Positions 47,331-57,460 of a DNA stretch of 64,000 bases are shown here, piece by piece (the first letter of the stretch is position 1; each line of letters starts with the position of its first letter). Source of the stretch: Eutreptiella sp. 'Long Island Sound 2002' (taxonomy: Eukaryota > Euglenozoa > Euglenophyceae > Eutreptiales > Eutreptiaceae); contig OZ038381.1 of assembly GCA_964036045.1 (NCBI GenBank), forward strand, positions 145,585,596 to 145,649,595, written 5' to 3'. The notes below the pieces were generated by a model. The model had not been told where the DNA came from. It did not search any database and saw nothing but the letters and a program-made list of their open reading frames with translations. A program made the position numbers and the translations under genes.

Positions 47331-47734
47331 ACCATGCCTTCTTGGGGTTTCCCATAGCGGGGAGACATGAACAAGAGACAAAGCGGTGCCTCGTCCCCCC
47401 CAGATTTTGGGGGCTCCATTGACACCCCCTCTTCACTTGAAAACCCGACGTGCCCTTGGTGGCATACTTCGAGAAACAAAATGTACTTCTAGTTGAGTGG
47501 CACCTAGTTCCATGTTCAATTCCAGTGGCCAAGGGGTACCAGCTGCAAACACTCATCTTCGAGGTAGGAATGGCAAAACCAACCATCCCTATGTAAGCCT
47601 TGATTGCCAAATTGGAATACAGCTAAATCTCCTTGTTCAGCGCTTGCCATTGGTATTGCATGCTTGGTCTAGCCACATCGGTGGTGTTGGTGGCGTCATT
47701 GACAACAGAGGTCATGTACATTGCGCATAGTGCC

Positions 47735-47935
47735 CCCGGATTTTGTCCCCTTTTCTAGGGAACCCCGAGAACGCAGGCCCAACATTGGGTAGAATTGCTG
47801 CAGGTAGCAATTCTACCCAATGTTGGGCCTTTGAGAACGTAGGGGTGATGTAGCCTTTCTGATTTTGTCCCCTTTTTTGGCTACCCCCGAGAAAGCAGGT
47901 GTTAGATAGCAATTCCACCCAATCTTGGGCCCCCG
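47735..47935. repeat. Satellite remnant with a perfect 25-bp hairpin
   Basis: A few ~104 bp-type units flank a fold-back. Arms lie at 47,775-47,799 and 47,806-47,830 with a 6-nt loop (GCAGGT), and the stem includes CCCAACATTGGGTAGAATTG. Confidence 0.85.
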
Positions 47936-48826
47936 TGCACAACGTGCCCTCTTTTGAAAGGCATGGTGATGCTATCCGCTTCTTTTGAGGTCTCAAAGCA
48001 CTTTGATGGGAAGATATTTCACCTTGTTATACGTGTGAGGGTGCTCCATGGTGTTGGTGTGGGATAGAAGAGAAGCACAAATTCTATGTGGGGATTGGGA
48101 GTGGTGCGTGAGGGGGAGGTAAGGGCTTCTGACCCATGTTTCTCCATTTCCAACCAAATACTCCCCCATTTCCCCTTGTTTGCCCCGTTTTGCCCTATGA
48201 ACATTCACCGGCACCTCGCAGTGCCTTGTGGCAAACAAAAACCTTGCTTCTGGGACATTTCAGCTCAGATCTTGACAAAACATCCAAAATGTCCCCCATT
48301 TCACCCCGCTTGCCCTATTTCGCCCCAATCGGGCCATTTGAAGATAGTGGCACGGTAATGTTCTGGTCGGCACATTTTGAGGATATCCCTGCCGTCTCAG
48401 GGGTCCCCAAAGCAGGAACCAAATCAGAAAGGGCGACCCCCCACAAGGAGGCAGACGGTCGCCAACTAACAATCTCTTGGCGGCGGGCTTCAATTGGTCA
48501 GGTGTGGACCCGCCACTTAGCTCCAGCCGCGCCTGCCTCACGGCCTTCCTTGCCAACTCAGTTCCATGATTGTTCGTGTCACGCAGACAGTGCTTTGCAG
48601 TTCGTTCCTTCCCTCCTCCCTGGATGGGGTAAGAGTCGGGCTGCATCTACAGGGTTCAGGGCATTGTCGCCTTTGGACTGAGTTCGGGGCGTAGCGTGTG
48701 ATGTGTCCCACTTTGGCGCCCTTGGCGGTGGTGGGGGGGGGTTGCAAGGGTATTTCAAGGCAAATTGTGGTACGCTCCCTTGTGCAAGCAAACAGAACAG
48801 AGGTGAAGCGACTTTTGCATTGATGC
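47936..48826. other. Spacer without a recognised gene
   Basis: Mixed sequence with poly-G near 48,734. ORFs on both strands lack family features. Confidence 0.45.
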
Positions 48827-49215
48827 CTAGCCAATGTGATTCATGCAGCACAAATTTTTTTGGGGATCCAAAGGAACAATAAAAAACTTGTGGGCACGAG
48901 AATAGCACACTTTGAACTGTTGCACACGTTTACTTTGCATGACAGGCACAGGCTGTGCGTCACCGGCTGATGAGGAGGAGGCAATGGAGCATGGGGCTGG
49001 TTTAGTAGCCGGTTTGGCGCCCGCTTGCGCAACCCGACCAGCCTGTTTGTGGGCTCGCTTTGCTCTTGCCTTGAGGGCAGGCACAGCCTTCTTTGGGGGC
49101 GCCAAATCCTTAGGGATCCACTTTTCCTCACATGAGTGGTACAGTTTTCTATCAAAAACATGCTCCAAGCCTCAAACACCACGTACACTGTTTGCCTATA
49201 TAACTTCCACATCAC
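48827..49215 (-). pseudogene. Coding-like remnant, Lys/Ala-rich, unknown function
   Basis: LYHSCEEKWIPKDLAPPKKA, then a Lys/Arg/Ala-rich stretch, has natural amino-acid composition. Further upstream the same strand reads an acidic Ser-rich stretch with in-frame stops (about 49,250-49,375). It could be exons of a host gene or a decayed transposon protein. No domain recognised. Confidence 0.3.
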
Positions 49216-49722
49216 TATCCTCCTCTAATTTAGACTCACGTCATTCCTCCTAACTGCTCGAAGGTATGGAGTCCACACTAGAGTCCTCTTGTCACAATTG
49301 ATCATCACTAGATGCGGAACCCAATGATGAGGAATCCGAAGATGAAGATGCAGATTCCGTGGGGGAGCCATAGTGTGTGCGTGAAAAATATGCCGTATCT
49401 TCCAAATCTGGAAGTTTCATTCCCTTTGGAATCTCTCAAAAGCTTTGTACACGACGTTTTGCAACTCCTTTGACAACCGACACGAAAACTGCATCCTCAG
49501 CAACGGTGGGGGATCGGCGATGTTTTGGGGGGCAGGGACTGCCCGTCAATTGCACAACGTCATTGGTACCGTCTTCCGTGACGGTAGGATTGGGATTAAG
49601 GCATCCAATGTGGATTGCAAGCAGCGCATTTGCCACCATAGCGGGCTGTGTGAGCTATGCTAGCGTTTGAGGGTTCGAAGCAATGGGGGTAATGCCCGGC
49701 GGCTCTGGAGATTGGGGCGATG

Positions 49723-49929
49723 CTACTGCCACGGTCTCGGACCTTGAGAGTCGAGCGCTCTCATGATCCACTCAAGTGACCCCACTAGGGTGTATGTACC
49801 AAATGTGGCAAAATTGTGGCCCTTTGGTGAAGGCCCCACAACAGTGGGCAACACATGCGCACCAAGTGTGCGAGAGTGGCACCATACATGGTCACCGGGA
49901 GAAAACATCTTGGGTCTGAAAAACAGCAC
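49723..49929 (-). pseudogene. Possible integrase C-terminal-like remnant
   Basis: KMFSPGDHVWCHSRTLGAH followed by LPTVVGPSPKG resembles the F-x-P-G-D-x-V...G-P pattern found near the C-terminus of LTR-retrotransposon integrases. It is short and isolated, with no catalytic core nearby. Confidence 0.25.
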
Positions 49930-50686
49930 GACACCCTGTACACTGCCTTTAGAAAGAGAATATCACAGAAGACACACAGGTGAGTGATTTGAAGTGACGG
50001 GAAAGCAATGCAAGGATGTGTGTGTGACAAACGGGCAACACAAACCACCGCAATAGATATTGCCAAGCAAAACAGTGAAGGGACAGTCTCCCTGGGGGGA
50101 GTGCAAAAGGGGGGGGGGGGGGCAATGGTTGATAGAGGAACAGGCGTGGTGAATGTGCTGGCATTTTCTGCAGGCTTCACAATTTAAAACCACACTGCTA
50201 AACAGCACTGCTCCAACTTCCAGTCAAATCCACCCAACTTGTACATGCCGGTCCTGTAGCACTCAGTCCTGTAGCACTCACTTGCTTTGATGGGATTAGT
50301 GCCTTTACCTTTCAATACACCTTGGGCCTCTTTAGGAAAAAGCCACAGCACATTGATGGAGAAGGGGCTTTTTAGTCCCAATTGGGACTTCACCAATCTT
50401 TCAGCTGGATTCAATCTGAAGCCCCAATGTGTATCTCACTTTGCAGGCCCCGCTCTGAGCATGATCGCCTATGCAGACGTCCTCCCTGCCCGTGTGAACC
50501 CAAACAGTTCAAGAACTCAATGCAAACAATAACTTCACATAGTGCACTCCATGTGAAGGTCTGCAACAGAAATTGAAGCGGTCAGGAAGATCAACATGGG
50601 AAGGGCCCTGTTGACGATTTGGCATCCTTCAGTATCATTACAGTCATACATTTCATCCATCACAGATGTTTTTATGGTTTCTTCAG

Positions 50687-50768
50687 GCACACCTTGTGTT
50701 TAGGCTGGCGCTCAAGAAATCTCTGGGCTCGAAACCGATTCAGACGAACACAATGGGTGCCCCTCAAG
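50687..50768 (+). CDS. Candidate internal exon, 82 nt
   Basis: Preceded by TTTTATGGTTTCTTCAG (pyrimidine-rich acceptor) and followed by GTGAGTG (consensus donor). The open frame reads AHLVFRLALKKSLGSKPIQT... with ordinary protein composition. The parent gene is not identified; a possible upstream exon follows CACTTTGCAG near 50,445. Confidence 0.35.
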
Positions 50769-51388
50769 GTGAGTGTCTTCTTCGAGAGGCCAAAGAAGAG
50801 CATCATCAAGGAGGGCACCACCCTATTAAAGGTCCAAAGCGCTAGTATGCGAGGGGCAAGTGCAAGGTTAGAGGAGGAGAGACCATGTACTCCTACCCAC
50901 TCGGCCGCCTCGATGAAATGTGACGCCATAGAGTGACTCAGTGACTCACATCACGGAGGGCAGGTGCCTATTCAGGTCCAGAACTCTCATGCACAAGAGG
51001 TCTGCTGCAGAGTGAGAGTAGGTTGTTACCTGCAGCCTAACGCCTGCGCCTGTCGATGAAGTGCGGCGAGCAAGAGGGATGGACTACGTGGTATTGTCTG
51101 AGGCCCTCCCATGGCCCCAGTGAACCACACTGGGTGCGGCACCATGCATGGCGGGTAAGGCACCTCAAGCGAGAAGGCCAATGACAGGAGGATGCCTGAT
51201 CTGTTGTTATGTCCTGCGCCTCTCGTCTATGTGCCTGAACATTCATTGAAAAAAAAGTGAGTGCAACCTCTTCATGGCCCTACTAAGCTTCCCCAGTGCC
51301 ATGTGCGAACGGGGAAGTAGCCCTGCAAGTGACTGAGTGTCTCTGCTGGTGCCTCGTCCCTGCCAGTGGCACACTGTAAGTGTTGTAC

Positions 51389-51495
51389 CTGAAGAGGCTG
51401 ATAGCCGGCGCGCTGCAGCCGCAGAGGCTCCTGAATCTGGCCGATTGGACCCTGCTGTGACGGGGCCTCCTTTACCGCCTTGGCATACATGGTGT
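51389..51495 (-). CDS. Candidate exon, 34 codons, possible first coding exon
   Basis: On the minus strand, an acceptor-like CACAG precedes ACACC-ATG. The frame MYAKAVKEAPSQQGPIGQIQ... runs exactly 34 codons to CTTCAG, where GTACAA gives a donor. Phase 0. Function unknown. Confidence 0.35.
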
Positions 51496-51589
51496 CTGTG
51501 TGACCTGCTTGGCCACGCATGCAGCAGTAGTTCTCAGTCCTGCTGTGTGTCACAGTATGTCTACGGACACACGACCAGACATGTGGTTG

Positions 51590-51712
51590 CAACCATGCGC
51601 AGGGTTACACACAGCTGTGCACAACGTGGGCGCACGGTTGTGCATGCTTGCACTGCATTGCCTCGCACGGTTACGCAAGCTTGCGCACAGTTGGGTGCAA
51701 TGGTGTACCTGA
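51590..51712. repeat. GCGCACGGTTGTGCA-type minisatellite, cluster 1
   Basis: Repeats of CGCACGGTT(G/A)(T/C)GCA(C/T)GCTTGC. A second cluster of the same motif is at 52,195-52,320. Confidence 0.6.
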
Positions 51713-51829
51713 AAGAGGAACATACCAGAATATTGGTGCTGGGGGTTTTTATGTTGAAGAGCATCAGACCCCCTGGTCATTTCCAGGCTAACATTACTAT
51801 CCTAGCGCCCTACCAGGCCAAGCACTACA

Positions 51830-52120
51830 CTACAGATCCTTCAAAGTATCCAACAGTAAACAACGATGATCCAGAAGGATATTCAAATCAGCCATATGGT
51901 TTGTAGTCATACATCTTAATGACTGCAATGTATCCCAGCCATCGCGCCGCAATTTGGCTTCATAAACAGCCATTTGTGGCTTATACTTGGCCAACCAACA
52001 CAACAAATCCTCCTTTGGGGCCCCAGTACATTCCTCCTCCCCCACTTAGCAGGTACATCTCGTACATTGGGCTCTGGCTGTGGTATTTTGTCTTCCTGGT
52101 CAGAACTTGAACATGCCGAA
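51830..52120 (-). pseudogene. SAM-domain-like coding remnant with a frameshift
   Basis: The 3' part reads LLCWLAKYKPQMAVYEAKLR then DGWDTLQSLRCMTTNHMADL then NILLDHRCLLLDTLKDL, ending in TAG. The spacing of Trp/Leu, GWDTLQSL, the acidic turn and NILLxHRxxLLxxLKxL resembles a sterile alpha motif (a small five-helix interaction domain). Upstream in another frame is an acidic Ser/Asp/Glu-rich linker (CSSSDQEDKIPQPEPNVRDV), so one frameshift near 52,040 appears to have split the frame. Low GC versus its surroundings. Confidence 0.4.
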
Positions 52121-52194
52121 TCACAAGAGTCACCACTGGAACTAGAGGTTGAGAAGGTTGAATCTGCGGTACATTTCCGGTCAACAATAATTGG

Positions 52195-52320
52195 ATGCAC
52201 AATTCCGCACGGTCGCGCACAATGTGAGCGCAGGGTTGTGCACACTTGCAGCTCAACCTCCCGCACAGTTACGCACAGTTGCACCTCATTTTCCCGCACG
52301 GTTGTAACCACATGACTGTG
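52195..52320. repeat. GCGCACGGTTGTGCA-type minisatellite, cluster 2
   Basis: CGCACGGTCGCGCACAATGT, CGCAGGGTTGTGCACACTTG and CCGCACAGTTACGCACAGTT repeat at ~24-26 bp spacing. Same motif as 51,590-51,712. Confidence 0.6.
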
Positions 52321-52549
52321 CACGACCCTGGGCATCTCCTAAGCCACTTATGTCTGGAGTGTCCTGCAAAACCACCAACAAACATGCCTTGAAGGCCCCT
52401 TGGGCAGAGCTTGCCATCCAGTATAGATTTCAGTCTGAAAATAACCCTCAGAAATGAGCCCCTGCCACTGCATCAATCCTCATACCGAGACCTCTAAACC
52501 TCTGGACCCACTAACGCGGTGAAGAATGTAAAATGTGTACAAAAAAATC

Positions 52550-52690
52550 GTCTAGTGTAATTTTTTTTGCGGTAAATGCGTGTAATTTTTTTTTGCAGTA
52601 AGTGGTGTAAATTATAAAAAAATTGAATTTCATTTTTTTTGCGGTAAATCGTGTAGATTATAAAAAAAAATTGAAAAATCGAAAGAAATG
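52550..52690. repeat. A/T-rich subterminal-type repeats, left cluster
   Basis: Repeats of GTGTAATTTTTTTTGCGGTA with small changes (about 52,554, 52,580, 52,635). The same motif clusters at 55,620-55,925 on the far side of the transposase debris, as expected for subterminal repeats of a DNA transposon. Confidence 0.6.
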
Positions 52691-53213
52691 CAACTTTTGC
52701 AATACATGCGCAATATGTACAGCTGCCGGTTCCGTACAGCAACCCACAGTGACCTTAACGATGGGACGCCGAGTCCACAAAGCACATAATACTCTGTGTG
52801 GCCATCAATTAGTTGGGACTCGGCCAATATAAAATAGTTTCACATGGTGTCATTGGCACTAGACACAAAATCAGGCCCAAGAAAAGAGTCCTGACAGGGC
52901 CATGGCCAACATCCAGTGTACCAGCACTGGGAACAAAATCAGGCTCAAGAAAAAGAGTCCTGACAGGGCCATGGCCAAAGCTAGTGCCACCATTATAGGC
53001 CACCAAGGCACTGGTATGGGGCCCATATAATAGCCTTCTTATACGCTCCACCATTGGTACACCAAACGGGCGGAGGAAAATACAGCCCACAAAACATGCA
53101 CCCGCTACATGTAATTGCAAAATGCACGCTTGTAGATCAAGTCCGTTTTGGTGTCGCTGGACTTGGGCTTTGCACCAGGATTGGGGTTAACCTTCGAGTG
53201 GGGTGGGGGTGGC

Positions 53214-53650
53214 CTAAACACTCTCCTCGATCGCCAAAGGTGCACCTTCGACTTGGGTGCACTCAGGAGGGGGGGACTCAGGAGGGCAAGGAAGCTCGGT
53301 CACGCCCTCCACATTATCACCGGGCGCTCCAACAACCCGCACAGCATGACCAGCATTAACAATGCTAGGCGCATAGTCCACAAAAACGGGACCCATTGGG
53401 ATGAGGGGCACATGGGAAAAAGAATCTCGGTGCTCCACCACTAGCTTCGCGATGTTCAAGCTTTGAAAACCACAAGACGAACCGTCCGTTTGGAATCCCA
53501 AGGCGCGGTGCTTAGTGGTAAGCGAAAGCTTCTTCATGGCCATCAACAAAGGACAGATCAAATGAGTGGAGCTTAGGGGTTCCCAAACCCAAACAGTGAA
53601 AAGCTCCAACCGGACACAACAATCGAACGCACACACAAACCAGTGCACCC
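53214..53650 (-). pseudogene. Ulp1-like (C48) cysteine protease remnant
   Basis: Contains KHRALGFQTDGSSCGFQSLN. The Q-x-D-G-x-S-C-G-x-x-x-L block matches the Gln and catalytic-Cys region of Ulp1/C48 peptidases. WEPLSSTHL before it would be the D-S/D-P position, here Glu. The N-terminal His region is missing or out of frame (see LHSFDLSFVDGH in another frame near 53,550). Such domains often accompany DNA-transposon genes in algae and plants. It lies between the A/T-rich repeat clusters with a hAT fragment. Confidence 0.45.
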
Positions 53651-53996
53651 CTTGTCATTGTCCTTGTCATTGGTACGGGGGGGGGGGGGTTTATGCGATG
53701 TAACGAAAAATCAAAATATGCGGAAATATGCAAAAATTATGCGAAAAAATGCAAAAAATATGCGACAAAATATGCGATCATTTTCTGCTGCCATAAGCTG
53801 AACGAAGCGACACCATGGGGGTTCCAAGCCTTTTTCGAAAACCTCCAAAGGCAAAAAGACCGCAAGTTTAGTCACGGCACGCAATGGCACATCCCGAAGG
53901 GATGTGAATGTGCCGTAGTGCCATGTATGCTATCAAGGCCAATGGAAGTGGTCCCATGTGCGTTCATGAAACAGCCAATGGTAGGCACCCAAATTC

Positions 53997-54524
53997 CTAA
54001 ACCAAACTCTCTTCAATATCACCATTGAACCGTGCCATGAAACACATGCGTTGCAGATTGTCACTCAAGGCATGCTGTGCATCGGTGATTGTACCTGCCA
54101 TCGAAAAAAATCGCTCCACTGCTCCACTCGAAGTGGGGAGCAAAATGAGAAACAGAACTGAATCTCTGAATGCAGAGGGTTGCCGGCTCTCCCACCATTC
54201 AACCAGACCTTGCGGGCTTTCAATGTCACGCCTTTCGGTGCGTGTGTAGATGTTCCAATCTTCCTGCACATTGGGAACACTTTGAAGGCCCAACAATGGG
54301 TAATCTCCCAACAAAGTGGACATGTCACTGGGATTGGCAGGATTCAATACACGCATCTGCCGAAAAAACTCAAGCTGTGTGGCCTCCTTTAGGAGGCGGT
54401 CATTGAGGGTGGATGCCAAGTCGTTGACAATGGACAACAAGCCGTTGTGCAAGTTTTCACTGTTTTTCAATACCTTTAGGCATTCCTCGATTCGGGTGTT
54501 TTGGTGCCCAATGTGTGCTACCAG
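53997..54524 (-). pseudogene. hAT transposase C-terminal (dimerisation) domain fragment
   Basis: About 175 codons, open from 54,524 after a TAG; the internal TTG at 54,470 is not a real start. It carries WWESRQPSAFRDSVLFLILL then PTSSGAVERFFSMAGTITDA and LQRMCFMARFNGD. This is the hAT C-terminal signature (W-W, P-S-S-x-x-x-E-R-x-F-S, terminal N). The catalytic core and BED finger upstream are not visible: a ~72 bp tandem repeat begins at 54,519. It would have been the 3' end of a hAT transposase gene. Confidence 0.75.
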
Positions 54525-54720
54525 CTACAGAAGTTGTGACCTCAAACTACTGGAGTGCAACAAAAGTGAGTCCATGACCATCAAATTGCTGCCAACTGCA
54601 GAAATTGTGACCTTGAACTACTGGAGCGCAACAAAAATGTGGCCCTAACCATCACGTTGATGCCAGCTGCAGAAGTTGTGACCTTGAACTGCTGGTGACC
54701 ATGGTGTTATTGCCAGCTAC
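54519..54720 (+). repeat. ~72 bp tandem repeat, three units
   Basis: GCAGAAGTTGTGACCTTGAA (one base changed in places) at about 54,526, 54,597 and 54,670, each followed by CTACTGGAG(T/C)GCAACAAAA or a shortened form. Confidence 0.8.
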
Positions 54721-54874
54721 ATTACTTGTCACCCTGAGATTGAATGAATGGAACACAACTATGTGGCTCACTCAATTTAACCTCACCCCCGAGATAAGCA
54801 GTAGCATACACAATGCAATTACCAAAGTGCCAGAGAGCCAAAATATGCGAAAAAATATGCGAAATTATGCGGAA

Positions 54875-55358
54875 TTATGCGGATCGCATAATTTCCCCCC
54901 TCTGATCGGTATTAACCACAAAAATGTGGCGACGGCACCAAGCCATGTTGTCCAATGTTGTGCCGGATTCAACTCTCCGCATGCACTTGGACAGTCTCTT
55001 GATATATAGAACCGCCAAAGTCCACACACGTGGTTCATCGATTTCCGTGTGACAGACCTCTTGGTTCAACCAACACAAGATATCCTTGTCCGCCAACCAA
55101 TCTCCCACCCCCAAAGGGGTTGTTTCGCTCGGGATGGTGCTTCGAGTACGCCTTTTGGAAGTGGGAGGGTTGACAAGGGGGTGCTTGGCACTCTAAAAAG
55201 ACACTGATGTCGCTTTTTCGGGCACGGAAGTGTTGCAAAGCATGGTCCAAGGTGGGTTTTTTTTTCACCCAATTTGTGGCTGAACCGGTACAATCAAAAA
55301 ACTTGTCGAGCCAAGCCTCCATTTCTGCCCTTTTGTTGTGGTCTGTGTCCCCAAACAA
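54875..55358 (-). pseudogene. Frameshifted coding remnant, possibly cyclin-box-like
   Basis: Two overlapping minus-strand frames join through a 1-base change in a G run near 55,110. The later part reads WLADKDILCWLNQEVCHTEI then EPRVWTLAVLYIKRLSKCMR, which loosely recalls the first helices of a cyclin box (LAVLYIKRL). The earlier part (RAEMEAWLDKFFDCTGSATN) is unrecognised. It could equally be transposon-encoded. Confidence 0.25.
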
Positions 55359-55590
55359 AGGGGGACAAAATCAGTGGCTGCCTCACCCCTGCCTTCTCGG
55401 GGGACCAAAAGAGGGCGGAAGTGCTACGTCACCCCTGCATTCTCGGGGGTCCCCAAACAAAGGGGGGCAAAATCAGAATTGGCTACCTCACCCCTGCCTT
55501 CTTGGGGCCCAGAAGAGGGCGGAAGTGCTACGTCACCCCTGCATTCTCGGGGGTCCCCAACGCCAAGCGCGGGGACAAAATCAGAACTAG
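55355..55590 (+). repeat. Satellite remnant, two units
   Basis: GGGGACAAAATCAG...CTCACCCCTGCCTTCTCGGG...GGGCGGAAGTGCTACGTCAC; same family as the 35.4-47.3 kb arrays, with ~107 bp steps. Confidence 0.85.
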
Positions 55591-55619
55591 CCCACAGGTG
55601 GGCACATCGCCTACAGGCG

Positions 55620-55930
55620 TTCATTTTCAGTAAAATTGGTAATTTGTTCTTTGCGGTAAAGCCCTGTAATTTTTTTTTCGGTAAATGCGTGTAGGAAAAA
55701 ATTGTCACATCGTGTAATTTTTTTGCGGTAAATCGTGTAATTTTTTCTGCGGTTGTGACAAAAAAAATCGTCACATCGTGCAATTTTTTTTTGCGGTAAA
55801 CACATGTACAAAAAAATCGTCAAGTTGTGTAATTTTTTTTTGCGGTAACGCGTGTGACGGGCTTACACGACATACTACAAAAAAAAATTACACGACGTGA
55901 TGCAAAAAAAAAATTACACGAATTACAACG
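55620..55930. repeat. A/T-rich subterminal-type repeats, right cluster, with inverted copies
   Basis: Five or more copies of TGTAATTTTTTTTGCGGTAA at 55,660-55,850, then inverted copies (CAAAAAAAAAATTACACG) at 55,875-55,925. Together with 52,550-52,690 they bracket ~3 kb of transposase and protease debris. Confidence 0.65.
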
Positions 55931-56245
55931 TACACCTAACGCGCCGCTCGGTTGGACAGATTTTGCCTCTTCCTGTGATCCTGTGAGAGTTTCTGGAGCT
56001 TGTTCTGGGCTCTTTGTGGTGAGCCCTTTCTTGGCCCCTCATTGCGCGCAACGAGTGTGGGCATCCGGGTTTTGCACCAACAGTCACTTGCAAAATGAGG
56101 GGGGGTCATTGGGGCAGAGGCAATCCATTTATTTCACCACCCCTGTGCGACTCAAGTGCTCTGAGGTTGCAGATGTGTGTGCGGTGCATTCTTAACGCTC
56201 CCTGTTGAGTGCACTGCATTGCTTGCAATGCCGGATCCATTGCGG

Positions 56246-57460
56246 TCAACAGAGAATCCGGCACGCCATGGCTGAGCTTTCCAGCTGAGTGAGTGCGTAC
56301 ACGCCTTTATCTCCCAGGGGGTTTCCAGAGAGATCAAGGCTCAGGCTCTGCAGTGACAGAGAATCCTTCAATGCGACAAGTGACTGCGCCCCAGGGTATC
56401 CAATGTAGTTCTGCCGTAAATTGAGGCTCAAAATATGCAACGCTGGAGCATTTTTGAGTTCTGCCAGCGCCTGTGCCCCAACAGTTCCAATAGAGTTCTG
56501 CCAGAGACAAAGATTCAGCGTCCGCAGTGATGGAGCGGACCCCAGCCTTGCCAGTGCCTGCGCCCCGTCAACCCCTACTGAGTTATGCCGCAGGTTGAGG
56601 TTCAGGGTCTGCAGCACTGGTGCATCCTTCAGCGTCGCAAGTGCCTCTGCCCCCGGATGTCCGACCTCATTTTTGGAGAGAAAGAGGCTGAGGGTGTGCA
56701 GTCGGGGGGTGTCCTTCAAAGTTGCGAGTGCTTGTGCCCCGCAGTCTCCCACTGAATTCCCGTAGAGGTCGAGCTGCAGCGTCTCCAATGCCTGGGCATC
56801 CTTCAGTTCTGCCAACGCCTGGGCCCCACCGTCCCCGACAGAGTTCTCAGACAGGTCCAGAGTCAGGGTATGCAACCGCGGCGCGTCCTTCAGCGCTGCC
56901 AGTGCCCGTGCCCCAGCATCCCCCACTTTGTTTCTGGAGAGAAATAGGCTGAGAGTATGCAAGCTCGGGACATCCTTAAGCACTGCAAGCGCTTCTGCCT
57001 CTTTGTCTGCCATATCAGCACCATCATTGTCAAGGGCCAGTGTGTGCAGGTACTTTGTTGTTTTTAAGAGATCCACTGCAGCTGTTGGATCCCAACGTCC
57101 AGTCACCCGCAGCTGCAGTGACCGCACGTTCTTGACAAGGGCTGCCACCTGCTCTTCGGCCTGCTCAGAACTGCATGCAAAATCAGGGTACCTTTTGCAC
57201 CCAAGCTCAGCCCTGAGGTCTCGGCACACGAAGCTGAGGGAGTCCGAAGCTGCAAAATCAGCAATGGCATTCCATAGGCGCGGTGGCAAATCGAGGATTC
57301 TGCCTGGCTTTGAATCCACCACAAAATCAGCAATGGCATTGCGCAGGCGTGGGGGCAACTTGAATATTCTGCCTGGCTCTGAACCTGTTGACAATAAGCA
57401 ATGAACTGCAGAGGCCCAAGTCACCACCAGTATTCCAAGGAAATCGGGCGCAAGCACCAC
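56246..57460 (-). CDS. F-box-like / leucine-rich-repeat protein (RI-type LRR)
   Basis: 404 codons from an ATG at 57,460. A splice acceptor (TTATTGTCAACAG) at 57,385-57,397 suggests the true exon may start at 57,384, with residues before SEPGRIF being intron. The N-terminus has ILDLPPRLWNAIADF...LSFVCRDLRAELG, an F-box-like helix pair, preceded by a partial duplicate (IFKLPPRLRNAIADF). Then comes one degenerate and eight clear 29-residue LRRs of the form APRLHTLTLDLSENSVGDGG plus AQALAELKD, the ribonuclease-inhibitor type. By family, this would be a substrate adaptor of an SCF ubiquitin ligase or a general protein-binding scaffold. Intact in this frame and the best candidate host gene here. 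Confidence 0.75.
   Translation of the reverse strand: MVLAPDFLGILVVTWASAVHCLLSTGSEPGRIFKLPPRLRNAIADFVVDSKPGRILDLPPRLWNAIADFAASDSLSFVCRDLRAELGCKRYPDFACSSEQAEEQVAALVKNVRSLQLRVTGRWDPTAAVDLLKTTKYLHTLALDNDGADMADKEAEALAVLKDVPSLHTLSLFLSRNKVGDAGARALAALKDAPRLHTLTLDLSENSVGDGGAQALAELKDAQALETLQLDLYGNSVGDCGAQALATLKDTPRLHTLSLFLSKNEVGHPGAEALATLKDAPVLQTLNLNLRHNSVGVDGAQALARLGSAPSLRTLNLCLWQNSIGTVGAQALAELKNAPALHILSLNLRQNYIGYPGAQSLVALKDSLSLQSLSLDLSGNPLGDKGVYALTQLESSAMACRILC

Noticed and set aside
53512-53733. Minus-strand ORF overlapping the Ulp1-like remnant
   Set aside because: Mostly another frame of the same DNA; kept only as a hint that the protease frame is broken.
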